A stretch of DNA of 11,362 bases from DASUEB01 sp036275295 (GTDB lineage Bacteria > Bacteroidota > Bacteroidia > Flavobacteriales_D > Luteibaculaceae): NCBI GenBank assembly GCA_036275295.1, contig DASUEB010000056.1, positions 1 to 11,362 of the forward strand, read 5' to 3'. The first letter of the stretch is position 1. Each line of letters begins with the position of its first letter. Of the stretch, positions 1 through 7,437 are shown piece by piece. The translations under genes were made by a program, and so were the position numbers. The notes beneath the pieces are model-generated. The model had not been told where the DNA came from. It saw nothing but the letters and a program-made list of their open reading frames with translations, and made no database searches.

Positions 1-10
1 TAAACAAACC

Positions 11-1012
11 ATGTATCCGATCCAACTGCATACGAAAGACGAAATAGCCCTGCTTACGGCTGTTCGTGAGGGCGAAGAAAAACTTGGCCAAGTGATCCAA
101 ACCGTTAGTCGATTTGAGGATGCCTTGGTTCACCCGGCGCGGTTCGCGGTTTTGGGTATCCCCGAAGACATAGGTCCTCGGGCTAATAAAGGCAAACCAG
201 GCGCTCACACGGCCTATGCCGACTTCTTGCAATCGTTTGTAAATATTCAGCACAACGGCTCGCTGGCTTCGACCGACGTATTGTTATTAGGTCGAATTGA
301 TGTAGCCGACCTGCAAGAAAAAAGTACCCGATTAAACGCTTCGGTTGATGCCGATTTGAAAGAGCTTTGGAGTCTGGTTGAAGCCATCGACAAAAGGGTG
401 GTGGCCGTGGTCAAACCCTTAATTCAAGCCGGAAAAATCCCCATCGTCATAGGTGGTGGTCACAACAATGCCTTTCCGATGTTACAAGCTGCCTCTCAAT
501 CGGGAATACAACCGCTAGGTGCAGTAAACATCGATCCGCACAGCGATTTGCGTCCCACATTAGGCAGGCATTCCGGCAACGGATTTTCGCACGCTTTCGA
601 TGCGGGTTACCTGCAGAAGTATTTTACCTTAGGCCTTCACCTCAACTACAACAACCGAGCCGCATTGAATCGATTCGCTGAACATCCCGATGCACTGGCG
701 TTTCTGAGTCAGGACGAAATCATCAAACATCAGATTAGTCTCACGAAGCAGGTTGAAAGGGCTTTGAACCATCTAAAACACTGCTCAATAGGCCTAGAAG
801 TGGATCTCGATGCCGTCCCCTACGCCGAGTCATCGGCTAAAACTCCGGCCGGTTTCGATATACAACACCTGCGAGGCTTGGTGATGCTATTGGCATCTCA
901 AAAAAAATGCGTATATTTCAACATCTCTGAGGGCATACATTCGGACGCCAGCCTGACGGGAAAAATGATCAGCTATTTGGTGACCGACTTTATACGCAAC
1001 ACCCCGGCATGA
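11..1012 (+). CDS. Formimidoylglutamase-like enzyme (arginase/ureohydrolase superfamily)
   Basis: This 333-residue protein is a binuclear manganese hydrolase of the arginase/agmatinase/formimidoylglutamase superfamily. All six expected metal ligands are visible: H151 in IGGGHNN, D175, H177 and D179 in NIDPHSD, and D265 and D267 in EVDLDAV. The HSGNGFS stretch after the second motif and the SSAKTPAGF stretch after the third resemble the formimidoylglutamase branch seen in Bacteroidota, which releases formamide from N-formimino-glutamate in histidine breakdown. Length is normal for the superfamily and no signal peptide is seen, so it should be cytosolic. The ATG at position 11 opens the frame. 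Its stop overlaps the next gene's start (ATGA), so the two are probably translated together. The substrate is inferred: another guanidino or formimino compound is possible, and no other hut gene is in view. Confidence 0.85.
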   Translation: MYPIQLHTKDEIALLTAVREGEEKLGQVIQTVSRFEDALVHPARFAVLGIPEDIGPRANKGKPGAHTAYADFLQSFVNIQHNGSLASTDVLLLGRIDVADLQEKSTRLNASVDADLKELWSLVEAIDKRVVAVVKPLIQAGKIPIVIGGGHNNAFPMLQAASQSGIQPLGAVNIDPHSDLRPTLGRHSGNGFSHAFDAGYLQKYFTLGLHLNYNNRAALNRFAEHPDALAFLSQDEIIKHQISLTKQVERALNHLKHCSIGLEVDLDAVPYAESSAKTPAGFDIQHLRGLVMLLASQKKCVYFNISEGIHSDASLTGKMISYLVTDFIRNTPA

Positions 1013-3357
1013 ATCGAAGCATCTCTTGGCAAGAGCTTTTTAATCGCGTTTACTACTTCTTTCCTTTTCAGCTGGTCATCCTGCATTTCAAAAAAAATCA
1101 CCTTTTACTGCTTTTTTGGGTCCTGCTTTTCGCCATCGTCAACAAAGGCATTGGCGTAAAATACGGGGCGCATATCCTATTGCTTTCTCCTGAATACAAC
1201 GGAAATACGGGATTCGCCGCTTTTGGCATCCTGGGTTTTGCCTTTGGTGGTTTTGTGATGGCCTTCAACTTGTACAGCTACATTATGCACGGCTTCCGAT
1301 TTCCATTCATCGCATCGGTATCCAGGCCCTTTTATAAGTTTTGCATCAATAATTTCATTTTTCCCGCGGCTTACACCTTGGTGTTTTTATTTGAAAGTGC
1401 CGAATTTCAGGCCTCGCGTGAATTGATAGAACCCCTCCAAATTGCGGTAAACCTCTTCGGTTACATACTGGGAATGTTTTTGTTTTTTTTCTTGTCGATG
1501 TATTACTTCTTCAAGACCAATCGAGACATCAACACCATTCATCAACATCGACGTCGATTCAGACCCGAACGCGTGGAACAGGCCAACGATGGAAACCTCC
1601 TCCAAATGGCGAGCAGGTGGAAAAGTATTCAGCGGAATCACCGCGATTGGCGAATTGAAACCTATTTATCGCACCCAACCACCATTGCATTGGCCCGGAA
1701 AAGCGAACATTACACCGATGAAGTCATCGAAAAAGTATTTGCTCAAAACCATATCAATGCAGCCATTTTTGAGGTGCTGTTGATCATCTCCTTTGTATTG
1801 ATGGGATCTTTCCGCGAGTTCAAATGGCTTCTGATACCCGCTGGCGCCAGTTTCCTGCTTTTGATTACCATGTTGATTATGATCATCAGTGCCGCCTACA
1901 GTTGGTTTAAGGGCTGGACTACCTCATTGCTGATCCTTTCGCTGTTGTTTATCAATGTGGCTTCTTCCCGCGACAGTTTCTTAGGTATTGAAAACAAGGC
2001 CTATGGAATCCGATACGACACAGAGCCTGTCGACTATCACCATTACATCCAAAACGGCCTTCCCTCCATTGGAGAACAGGAGCGAGATAAACGCTACGTA
2101 TTGGGCATGCTCGAAAATTGGAAAGCAAAAAATATTGAGCGATACGGCCAAGAGAAACCACCCATCATCTTCCTCAATTGCTCAGGTGGGGGTCTTCGAT
2201 CCAGTCTATGGACCTTCAGGTGCTTGAGTTATCTGGATAGTTTAACGCAAGGGAAACTGTTTGATCATACCTTCATGATTACCGGATCATCTGGCGGCAT
2301 GCTGGGCAGCGCGTTTTACAGGGATCTCAAGCTGGAGTCGATCAACAACGGCAAGCCGCTGATGCCCATGACGTACTTCGACAGCTTGGGAAGAGACATG
2401 CTTAATGCCATCGGTGTATCATTGATTACCAACGACTTATTCATCCGCTACCAAAACTTTGAATACCGAGGCCAGCGTTATGTCAAAGACCGCGCATACG
2501 CCTTTGAGCGGGAATTGAATATGCATACGGGGCATCGGATGGATCGCAGTCTGATTGATTACCGTCGAGACGAGCAACAAGCTCGTATACCCATGCTGAT
2601 TTTAAGTCCTACCATCGCCAACGACGGTCGTAAAATCCTCATTTCAGCCAGTCCCCTCACCTACCTCACCCGAGCGCATTTGCCCGGTATCAGCGGTCGG
2701 GTGCTAGCCGAGAACCTGAGCTTCGAGCATTTAATGCGAAACCACAGGCCACAAGACCTGCATTTCACTACGGCACTGCGAATGAGTGCCACCTTTCCCT
2801 ACATCATGCCCGCCGCCACCCTACCCACCGTTCCAAAAATAGACATCATGGACGCGGGCATGCGCGACAACTATGGTCTTACCACCACCATTCCATTCAT
2901 CAGTGTTTTTAGCGACTGGATTGAGGCAAACACCAGTGGGGTTTATGTGATTCAGCTCCGTGATTTGGAAAAAATAGCGCGCTTCGACAATCACATCAAC
3001 ACCAGTTTCTCCGCTCGAGTGGTGGGACCCGTGGGATCGGTCTACAGCAACTTGTTCAACACCCACAACTACGCACAAGACGAGATGGAAGACCAATTGC
3101 GACGCTGGATCAGTATTCCTTTTGACCTCATCACGGTTGAAATGAAAACCAACCCGCTTTTGCCCATCAGCTTGAGCTGGCATCTCACCCGATTTGAAAA
3201 GGAATACATCTGCAACGGAATACCGCAACCGGTGAACCAAAACGCGATCGATCAGATTATCGCCGCATTATCCATCCCATCAGACCCAAAGCGTACCGAA
3301 AAGACATCAATCCCAGCCGCCGGAAATGCCTCGAGAAGTGGCAACGAGAAAGACTGA
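1009..3357 (+). CDS. Membrane-anchored patatin-like phospholipase family protein
   Basis: This 782-residue protein joins an N-terminal membrane domain to a C-terminal patatin-type lipase domain. Hydrophobic segments lie near residues 31-44, 68-93, 112-127, 145-168, 250-268, 275-297 and 302-317. A basic soluble stretch (about 170-245) separates the first four from the last three. The lipase domain begins near residue 384. It has the oxyanion-hole motif CSGGGLR (391-397), the nucleophile elbow GSSGG with S428, and the catalytic DAG with D615, so the Ser-Asp dyad is complete. It should hydrolyse acyl esters of membrane lipids at the inner membrane, but its real substrate is unknown. The start overlaps the preceding enzyme's stop by 4 bp, which indicates one operon. 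The last 30 or so residues are polar and probably disordered. A second partner for the enzymatic activity is not evident in the window. Confidence 0.85.
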   Translation: MNRSISWQELFNRVYYFFPFQLVILHFKKNHLLLLFWVLLFAIVNKGIGVKYGAHILLLSPEYNGNTGFAAFGILGFAFGGFVMAFNLYSYIMHGFRFPFIASVSRPFYKFCINNFIFPAAYTLVFLFESAEFQASRELIEPLQIAVNLFGYILGMFLFFFLSMYYFFKTNRDINTIHQHRRRFRPERVEQANDGNLLQMASRWKSIQRNHRDWRIETYLSHPTTIALARKSEHYTDEVIEKVFAQNHINAAIFEVLLIISFVLMGSFREFKWLLIPAGASFLLLITMLIMIISAAYSWFKGWTTSLLILSLLFINVASSRDSFLGIENKAYGIRYDTEPVDYHHYIQNGLPSIGEQERDKRYVLGMLENWKAKNIERYGQEKPPIIFLNCSGGGLRSSLWTFRCLSYLDSLTQGKLFDHTFMITGSSGGMLGSAFYRDLKLESINNGKPLMPMTYFDSLGRDMLNAIGVSLITNDLFIRYQNFEYRGQRYVKDRAYAFERELNMHTGHRMDRSLIDYRRDEQQARIPMLILSPTIANDGRKILISASPLTYLTRAHLPGISGRVLAENLSFEHLMRNHRPQDLHFTTALRMSATFPYIMPAATLPTVPKIDIMDAGMRDNYGLTTTIPFISVFSDWIEANTSGVYVIQLRDLEKIARFDNHINTSFSARVVGPVGSVYSNLFNTHNYAQDEMEDQLRRWISIPFDLITVEMKTNPLLPISLSWHLTRFEKEYICNGIPQPVNQNAIDQIIAALSIPSDPKRTEKTSIPAAGNASRSGNEKD

Positions 3358-3502
3358 CTCGATGCTCTGATTTGCCTGATTTCTGAGCCTCTCGTGCTGG
3401 GTGATTTATAATCTAAAGGGAAATAGCCCATTAGCAGCGCCCGCGGCTCGCCCGATTAATGGGTCTGTCGGTCTGTCGATAACGTGTTGTAATAGAAATT
3501 TA

Positions 3503-3534
3503 TTGTCTGGGATATTGTGTAAAGTGCTAATTTG
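3503..3534 (+). promoter_or_regulatory. Weak candidate promoter for the DUF6089-like gene
   Basis: TAATTTG at 3528-3534 resembles the Bacteroidota -7 box TAnnTTTG but is one base short between TA and TTTG. A TTG at 3503-3505 lies 22 bp upstream as a possible -33 element. Transcription would begin near 3541, leaving a leader of about 30 nt before the ATG at 3570. The spacing fits, but the box is imperfect, so this is tentative. Confidence 0.3.
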
Positions 3535-3569
3535 CCTTACTTTCGCTACAACTACCTCAATTCGTACCT

Positions 3570-4505
3570 ATGAAAATACGTTTACTTCTATTCATAGTTC
3601 TTGTGACTCTTTTTGCCGCTGGAAGTTCAATTCAGGTTCAGGCGCAGAATTACCGTTTTGAAGTGGGAGGTTCCATTGGGGCCTCAAATTACTTGGGCGA
3701 CATCGGAGGAAAGTTTCTTCCTCGCCGGGGGTTTGTATCCGATATGCAAATCAAGATGACTTCATTGTCGGGAGGGTTATTCACGCGTTACGCTATCACC
3801 CCTCGCCTTTCAGGTAATTTATCGGTTAACTTCGGTCGAATCCGAGGCGACGACAGCCTTACCACCAATCCCGGAAGAAATTCGCGCAACCTCAGTTTTC
3901 GCAACGATATTTTTGAGGCCTCGATAACGGGTGAGTATGATGTGTATGAGGCTTACAACGTAGGGGGCAACACGCGTTATCGCATCGATTATAACCTGTA
4001 TGCCATTTTTGGATTCGGTTTTTTCATGCACAATCCCACCACTGAATACCTGGGCAAACGAATTGAATTGGCTCCACTCTACACGGAGGGAGTGAAATAC
4101 GCTCTGTCTGGAATCTCAACCATCACCGGATTTGGTATGGACTTTAGTTTGGGTAGAAATCACAAAGTAGGTGTTAAACTCACCGTTCACACCACCAATA
4201 CCGACTACCTCGACGACGTGAGTGGATCCTACCGCAATCCCAACACCTTTGCCAACGACGAGCAAGGTCAACTGGCTTTTGCCTTGTCTGATCGCCGCCG
4301 CGAAAAGGATCCCGATTTCGAAACCCGTCCAACTGGCGGCGGGGTAAGAGGAAATCCTAAATACGACGACTCCTTTGTTTTCTTTACGGCCAACTATGCC
4401 TATGTATTTAAGGGTAAAGGCGGCAAATACAAACGTCAATTCCACAACGGGTACATCCGCAAGAAAGGACGTCGTGTAGGAGTTCGCAGATTCTTTGCGT
4501 TCTAA
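3570..4505 (+). CDS. DUF6089-like outer-membrane beta-barrel protein
   Basis: This 311-residue protein is predicted to be exported. A signal peptide covers residues 1-25 (basic start, hydrophobic core at 5-17, VQA before Gln26). The mature part alternates short beta-strand-like stretches with polar loops, as in FEVGGSIGASNYLGDIGG near the start, GGLFTRYAITPRLSGNLSVNFG, and RNLSFRNDIFEASITGEYDV. The chain ends in Phe (RRFFAF), as outer-membrane barrels often do for recognition by the BAM assembly machinery. The YLGDIGG and RNLSFRNDIFEA motifs match my memory of DUF6089, a family confined to Bacteroidota with no established function. It is separated by 212 bp from the upstream lipase gene and probably has its own promoter. 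The stop codon lies inside the first copy of a 47-bp repeat (4501-4547). The C-terminal 35 residues are unusually rich in Lys and Arg. Confidence 0.8.
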   Translation: MKIRLLLFIVLVTLFAAGSSIQVQAQNYRFEVGGSIGASNYLGDIGGKFLPRRGFVSDMQIKMTSLSGGLFTRYAITPRLSGNLSVNFGRIRGDDSLTTNPGRNSRNLSFRNDIFEASITGEYDVYEAYNVGGNTRYRIDYNLYAIFGFGFFMHNPTTEYLGKRIELAPLYTEGVKYALSGISTITGFGMDFSLGRNHKVGVKLTVHTTNTDYLDDVSGSYRNPNTFANDEQGQLAFALSDRRREKDPDFETRPTGGGVRGNPKYDDSFVFFTANYAYVFKGKGGKYKRQFHNGYIRKKGRRVGVRRFFAF

Positions 4506-4547
4506 AGGCTACTCAGGCACCTTGGTGCGTGCTCGCAGAAGGTGCCT
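4501..4547 (+). repeat. 47-bp direct repeat, copy 1
   Basis: This segment matches 4627-4673 at 45 of 47 bases; the differences are C4528/T4654 and G4535/C4661. It begins TCTAAAGGCTACTCAGGCAC, and the TAA inside it (4503-4505) is the stop codon of the upstream barrel gene. Within it, 4513-4523 pairs with 4539-4549 as an 11-bp stem with a 15-nt loop, so it can form a hairpin directly after the stop codon. It may act as the transcript's terminator, although no T tract follows. Confidence 0.85.
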
Positions 4548-4555
4548 GATGCGGC

Positions 4556-4746
4556 GGTGCCTTCGATACGCCTTTAGAGCCACTTTTTCCGGTCTTTTTG
4601 ACTACATGACGGCTTTCTGAAGTAGCTCTAAAGGCTACTCAGGCACCTTGGTGTGTGCTCCCAGAAGGTGCCTTATTGCGTACTCCCAGAAGGTGCCTGA
4701 GTAGGCAAAGATAGCGGGTAGCTATTTTTGCCGTATCGAAGGCACC
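4556..4746. other. Palindromic four-way-junction element between convergent genes
   Basis: Four perfect or near-perfect helices nest with no unpaired base between them. P1 pairs 4556-4570 with 4732-4746 (15 bp). P2 pairs 4571-4580 with 4625-4634 (10 bp, 44-nt loop). P3 pairs 4635-4649 with 4690-4704 (15 bp, 40-nt loop). P4 pairs 4705-4715 with 4721-4731 (11 bp, 5-nt loop). All 51 pairs are Watson-Crick except G4710-T4726, which is a G-U wobble in + strand RNA but a C-A mismatch in - strand RNA. The element ends 10 bp past the stop of the - strand GT2 gene and follows the + strand barrel gene, so it could terminate both transcripts. It might instead be a structured RNA or a small palindromic mobile element. 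The pairing is read directly from sequence; the function is inferred. Confidence 0.7.
4627..4673 (+). repeat. 47-bp direct repeat, copy 2
   Basis: This is the second copy of the repeat at 4501-4547, offset by 126 bp. It supplies most of the 3' strand of P2, the 5' strand of P3 and part of the P3 loop of the four-way element. A local 9-bp hairpin (4641-4649 with 4665-4673) competes with P3. The core octamer GGCACCTT or its complement AAGGTGCC occurs six times between 4516 and 4748. Confidence 0.85.
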
Positions 4747-4753
4747 TTCTGGG
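4685..4753 (-). terminator. Candidate terminator downstream of the glycan cluster
   Basis: CCCAGAAGGTGCC at 4685-4697 is the exact reverse complement of 4741-4753, a 13-bp stem. It encloses the small hairpin 4705-4715/4721-4731. It lies 3 bp past the GT2 stop codon, so it would be the first structure made in the - strand transcript after translation ends. It shares bases with P1 and P3 of the four-way fold, so the two conformations exclude each other. No clear U tract follows, so an ordinary intrinsic terminator is not certain. Confidence 0.45.
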
Positions 4754-4756
4754 GGC

Positions 4757-5497
4757 CTAAAAAAACTGTTGGAGTTTGAGGATTTTTTTGAGGCCGACTG
4801 CGGCTATTGCCGTGGGCCAGGAGAAACCGTTCACGCGCCAAGCGTGGAGGTCGTTGAAGAGCGCCGATTTACGGGCGTTGATATTGGCATTGCTCATGCC
4901 ACCGGTTCGCATTTTGACGACCACCTGGGGCAAGTATGCCAATTGAAGTTGTTTAATTTCGATGGCTCGCAGCATCCATTCGTAATCGGCTGCAGTGCCC
5001 AGATCGGTGCGGAATAAACCAACTCGATCGATCACCGATCGGCGGAAATAAAGGGCGGGATGAGGGGGCATCCATCCTTTTCGGAATGAAGACGGATAAC
5101 CACTTTGCCAGCGGCGCAACACACGTTGCAGGTCGCTGCTCACATACCACAAATCTCCATACACCGCATCGACTTTAGGGTTTTTAAATTGATGCTGTAT
5201 TTGCCAGAGAATATCGGCTGAGGCCAACAGATCATCGGCGTGTAAAAACCCGATGATATCTCCTTTAACCAAGGATAGGGCTTTGTTTAGTGCGTAGTAC
5301 AATCCCAAATCTGGCTCATGTATCACGGTAAGGCGCGGAAATACCTCCAGTACCCTTCGCAAGGCGGAGTGATCTGGCGAAGCATCAATCCAGATGTGCT
5401 CAAAGGGGGTAACCGACTGCGAGGCTGCGCTCTCGAACGCCTCGATGATGGTGTCGTCGGGATTGAAAGAGACCGTGATAAGAGAAACGGAGAGCAT
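4757..5497 (-). CDS. GT2 family glycosyltransferase
   Basis: This 246-residue protein is a GT-A fold family 2 glycosyltransferase, WcaA-like. The N-terminal strand SLITVSFN binds the nucleotide sugar. EPDLGLYYALNKAL (61-74) is the usual acceptor-side segment. LHADD (85-89) holds the DxD-like metal-binding residues. MPPHPALYFRR and then TAADYEWMLR mark the second half, where the catalytic acid is expected. No membrane segment is evident, so it should work on the cytosolic face of the inner membrane, moving a sugar from a nucleotide donor to a growing lipid-linked glycan. It is the last gene of the - strand cluster, 112 bp downstream of the acetyltransferase gene. The start is an ATG. Donor and acceptor cannot be told from sequence. 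Confidence 0.88.
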   Translation of the reverse strand: MLSVSLITVSFNPDDTIIEAFESAASQSVTPFEHIWIDASPDHSALRRVLEVFPRLTVIHEPDLGLYYALNKALSLVKGDIIGFLHADDLLASADILWQIQHQFKNPKVDAVYGDLWYVSSDLQRVLRRWQSGYPSSFRKGWMPPHPALYFRRSVIDRVGLFRTDLGTAADYEWMLRAIEIKQLQLAYLPQVVVKMRTGGMSNANINARKSALFNDLHAWRVNGFSWPTAIAAVGLKKILKLQQFF

Positions 5498-5609
5498 TTT
5501 TTACCGCAGTGTTTTTATTTTAAGGAAATGACCGGATGTAAGCAAATAAAAAGCTTACCCAGGTTAGATTTTTCTTCGACCACTTGGCTATGGCTGTGGC
5601 TCAGGGCTG

Positions 5610-6176
5610 CTAATGGGTTTGCACCTCGCTGATGAGTCTTTCCCGAACGGGAATGGCCGGATTACCGGTGTAGATATGATTAGACAGCATCTCCTTGGGA
5701 CTAACCGAACCCGCAGTGAGCACGCTGTGGGATCGAGCCTTGGTTCCTGGTATTACCAAGGCTTTCGCACCAATCCAAACCCCGTCTTCTAGCCGTATGG
5801 CCTCGGTAATGAGGTCGAAGGAGGCCTTTTTATAATCGTGATTACCTGTCAGGATCAATGCATCTTGAGAAAGGCATACATGCGAACCCAATTCCACGGC
5901 GGCGAGGTTGTCGATCCATACTCCTTCGCCAATCCAACAGTAATCGCCTATGCGCAAACGCCAAGGAAATTTGATGTTTACCCTGGGTTTGATCACAACG
6001 CCCATTCCCACCCTAGCACCAAACAAACGCAGTAAATTGGTTTTGAATTGGTTAAAAGGAAACCAAGAAGATCTGAAGACCCATGCGTTGATCACGTACC
6101 ACAAAATACCCTTCAACGGTCCTGCCCCGGTGGTATAATTTCCCTTGCTGTATTGATCAAGTCTAGTAGCGGACAT
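5610..6176 (-). CDS. WcaF-like hexapeptide-repeat acetyltransferase
   Basis: This 188-residue protein is a left-handed beta-helix acyltransferase resembling the colanic-acid acetyltransferase WcaF. It would move acetyl from acetyl-CoA to a sugar hydroxyl. The N-terminal segment (DQYSKGNYTTG, then a Trp- and Phe-rich helix near residues 20-40) is typical of WcaF relatives. Hexapeptide turns run from about residue 58 (GARVGMGVVIKP) through VWIGAKALVIPG to AGSVSPKEML. H113 in GNHDY matches the catalytic His. I chose the ATG at 6174-6176. The frame can be opened from a TTG at 6209, giving 11 more residues, but that codon lies inside the best promoter box of the region. The gene follows the GT4 gene by 109 bp, a gap filled by a heptamer array, so it may start a separate transcript. 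Confidence 0.85.
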   Translation of the reverse strand: MSATRLDQYSKGNYTTGAGPLKGILWYVINAWVFRSSWFPFNQFKTNLLRLFGARVGMGVVIKPRVNIKFPWRLRIGDYCWIGEGVWIDNLAAVELGSHVCLSQDALILTGNHDYKKASFDLITEAIRLEDGVWIGAKALVIPGTKARSHSVLTAGSVSPKEMLSNHIYTGNPAIPVRERLISEVQTH

Positions 6177-6206
6177 ACGATTTTTTGTGCCTGTGGTAAA
6201 GGTTAC

Positions 6207-6214
6207 CAAATCTA
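6207..6214 (-). promoter_or_regulatory. Candidate -7 promoter box (TAGATTTG) for the acetyltransferase gene
   Basis: Read on the - strand, 6214-6207 is TAGATTTG, an exact match to the Bacteroidota -7 consensus TAnnTTTG. Transcription would begin near 6200, giving a leader of about 24 nt before the ATG at 6176. The first two bases and the third come from the last unit of the heptamer array, which occupies the whole upstream region. No TTG-type -33 box is present at the usual distance, so strength would depend on the array or on a regulator. Confidence 0.45.
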
Positions 6215-6258
6215 TTAACTATTAACTATTAACTATTAACTATTAACTATTAACTATT
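6212..6258. repeat. Heptanucleotide tandem array (CTATTAA)6.7
   Basis: Six perfect CTATTAA units (6212-6253) are followed by a partial CTATT (6254-6258). The array lies between the stop of the GT4 gene at 6286 and the start of the acetyltransferase gene. Perfect units suggest recent expansion or active slippage. Because 7 is not a multiple of 3 and the array is outside coding sequence, copy changes would alter promoter spacing rather than a protein. Confidence 0.95.
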
Positions 6259-6285
6259 CACTCCTCACCTATCACCAGCCGTAGC

Positions 6286-7437
6286 TTATGCGAAGGCTGA
6301 TACTACCCCAAAAACCTCCTCATACCTCTGCAACAAATCTTTCCGCTCAGCCAATTTTTTTGCGTGTTCATCAATAGCTTTAATCCAGCTCTGGTATGTA
6401 TGATTATCCCAAGTAGAGATATCTTCTAAAATGCGGTGCCAAGCGGCAGCGTCAAGGGGTAAGTCCCAGCCTACATGTTGAGCACTGAGGTTTCGCCACG
6501 GCGTTTGATCGCTGATGATCACGGGTTTGCCCGCCATCCAAGCCTCTACAATGGCATGCCCGTAGTTTTCCCCTCGTGTGGGCAACACAAAAAAATGACA
6601 TCGCTCCAAGTGTTCGCGAACCTGACCCTGCGGCATTGCACCTAAGTAACGTACTTCTAGGTTGCCAGGCAATTGTTTGATATCCTCCTCACATTGCCGC
6701 CAGTATTCGATATCCTCCAAGGGTCCGATGATTTCCAATGAACCTTTAAAAGGGCAGGTTTTTAGTACCCCTAACAAAAAACGCAAGTTTTTGATGTCTA
6801 CTACCCTACCTACAAAAAGCAATCGAATAACCGACGGCTCTTTGACAATCGGCGCGGGGGGGCCAGCGTATGGCACCGGAAAATTATCGGCAATTTCTAC
6901 CCTTGCTGCGGGAAAATGACGCCTGATGTGTCCGGCCTCCCATTCGTTTGTGGCGTGAAAGGTGATCCGACGGGCTATACCCAAGCCGTTTAAAAACCAG
7001 ATGAGTGGCTTTTTTTTATAAGCCTTGTACTGCACGGCACTGGGATTGAGCCCCCCACGCGGACACAACACCAATCTACCTTTTAGTAGACCGAGAGCGT
7101 GCATCAGCAGAGGCAAAAGCACAAACTTTGGACTGTACAGGTGATTGAGGTACCAAACATCAGGAGATAAACTTCGATAGGTCGCAAAGAGCCGGCGCCA
7201 ACTCCGATGGGTTTGGCTCAGGTATTGAACTTGAACGCCGTTGAAGGGTATCCAGGCATCCGATTCCGTTACGCAGGGCTGTTGATCACCGTGGTCGGTA
7301 TCGGAGGTTAAAACCCGCACGTCGTAGGAACCCCGAAGGGCCTGCGCCAGGTTGGTCGTCGATACAACCGGTCCTCCAGCCTTATAGGCCGGATAAAACC
7401 AATCGCACACCATCATCAACTGTAATTTACGAGGCAT
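6286..7437 (-). CDS. GT4 family glycosyltransferase
   Basis: This 383-residue protein is a GT-B fold retaining glycosyltransferase of family 4. The N-terminal CDWFYPAYKAGGP carries the glycine-rich loop of the acceptor domain. CPRGGLNP and HATNEWEAGHI follow, typical of this group. The donor domain begins at LLFVGRVVDIKN, whose Arg and Lys usually bind the donor phosphates. The E-x7-E motif is E290 to E298 in ENYGHAIVEA, counted from the chosen start. I chose the ATG at 7435-7437 (MPRKLQL), which overlaps the upstream GT4 gene by 11 bp. An in-frame ATG at 7455 would add six residues and deepen the overlap, and the tandem ATGs at 7416 and 7413 are also possible. The overlap implies translational coupling with the upstream gene. 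It should act in the cytosol or at the inner-membrane face; the sugar is unknown. Confidence 0.87.
   Translation of the reverse strand: MPRKLQLMMVCDWFYPAYKAGGPVVSTTNLAQALRGSYDVRVLTSDTDHGDQQPCVTESDAWIPFNGVQVQYLSQTHRSWRRLFATYRSLSPDVWYLNHLYSPKFVLLPLLMHALGLLKGRLVLCPRGGLNPSAVQYKAYKKKPLIWFLNGLGIARRITFHATNEWEAGHIRRHFPAARVEIADNFPVPYAGPPAPIVKEPSVIRLLFVGRVVDIKNLRFLLGVLKTCPFKGSLEIIGPLEDIEYWRQCEEDIKQLPGNLEVRYLGAMPQGQVREHLERCHFFVLPTRGENYGHAIVEAWMAGKPVIISDQTPWRNLSAQHVGWDLPLDAAAWHRILEDISTWDNHTYQSWIKAIDEHAKKLAERKDLLQRYEEVFGVVSAFA

Noticed and set aside
2821..3240. A 139-codon - strand frame opposite the lipase gene
   Set aside because: It overlaps the catalytic region of the lipase and its translation shows no recognisable family features.
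3427..3463. Inverted repeat CCCATTA/TAATGGG after the lipase gene as a terminator
   Set aside because: The stem is only 7 bp with a 23-nt loop and no T tract, and it lies 70 bp past the stop. It is too weak to call.
4501..4756. The repeat cluster as an insertion sequence or integron attC array
   Set aside because: There is no transposase or integrase, no flanking target duplication was seen, and the conserved attC core triplets are not evident.
6177..6209. An 11-residue N-terminal extension of the acetyltransferase from a TTG start
   Set aside because: The TTG lies inside the TAGATTTG promoter box, and the ATG at 6176 gives the normal family N-terminus.
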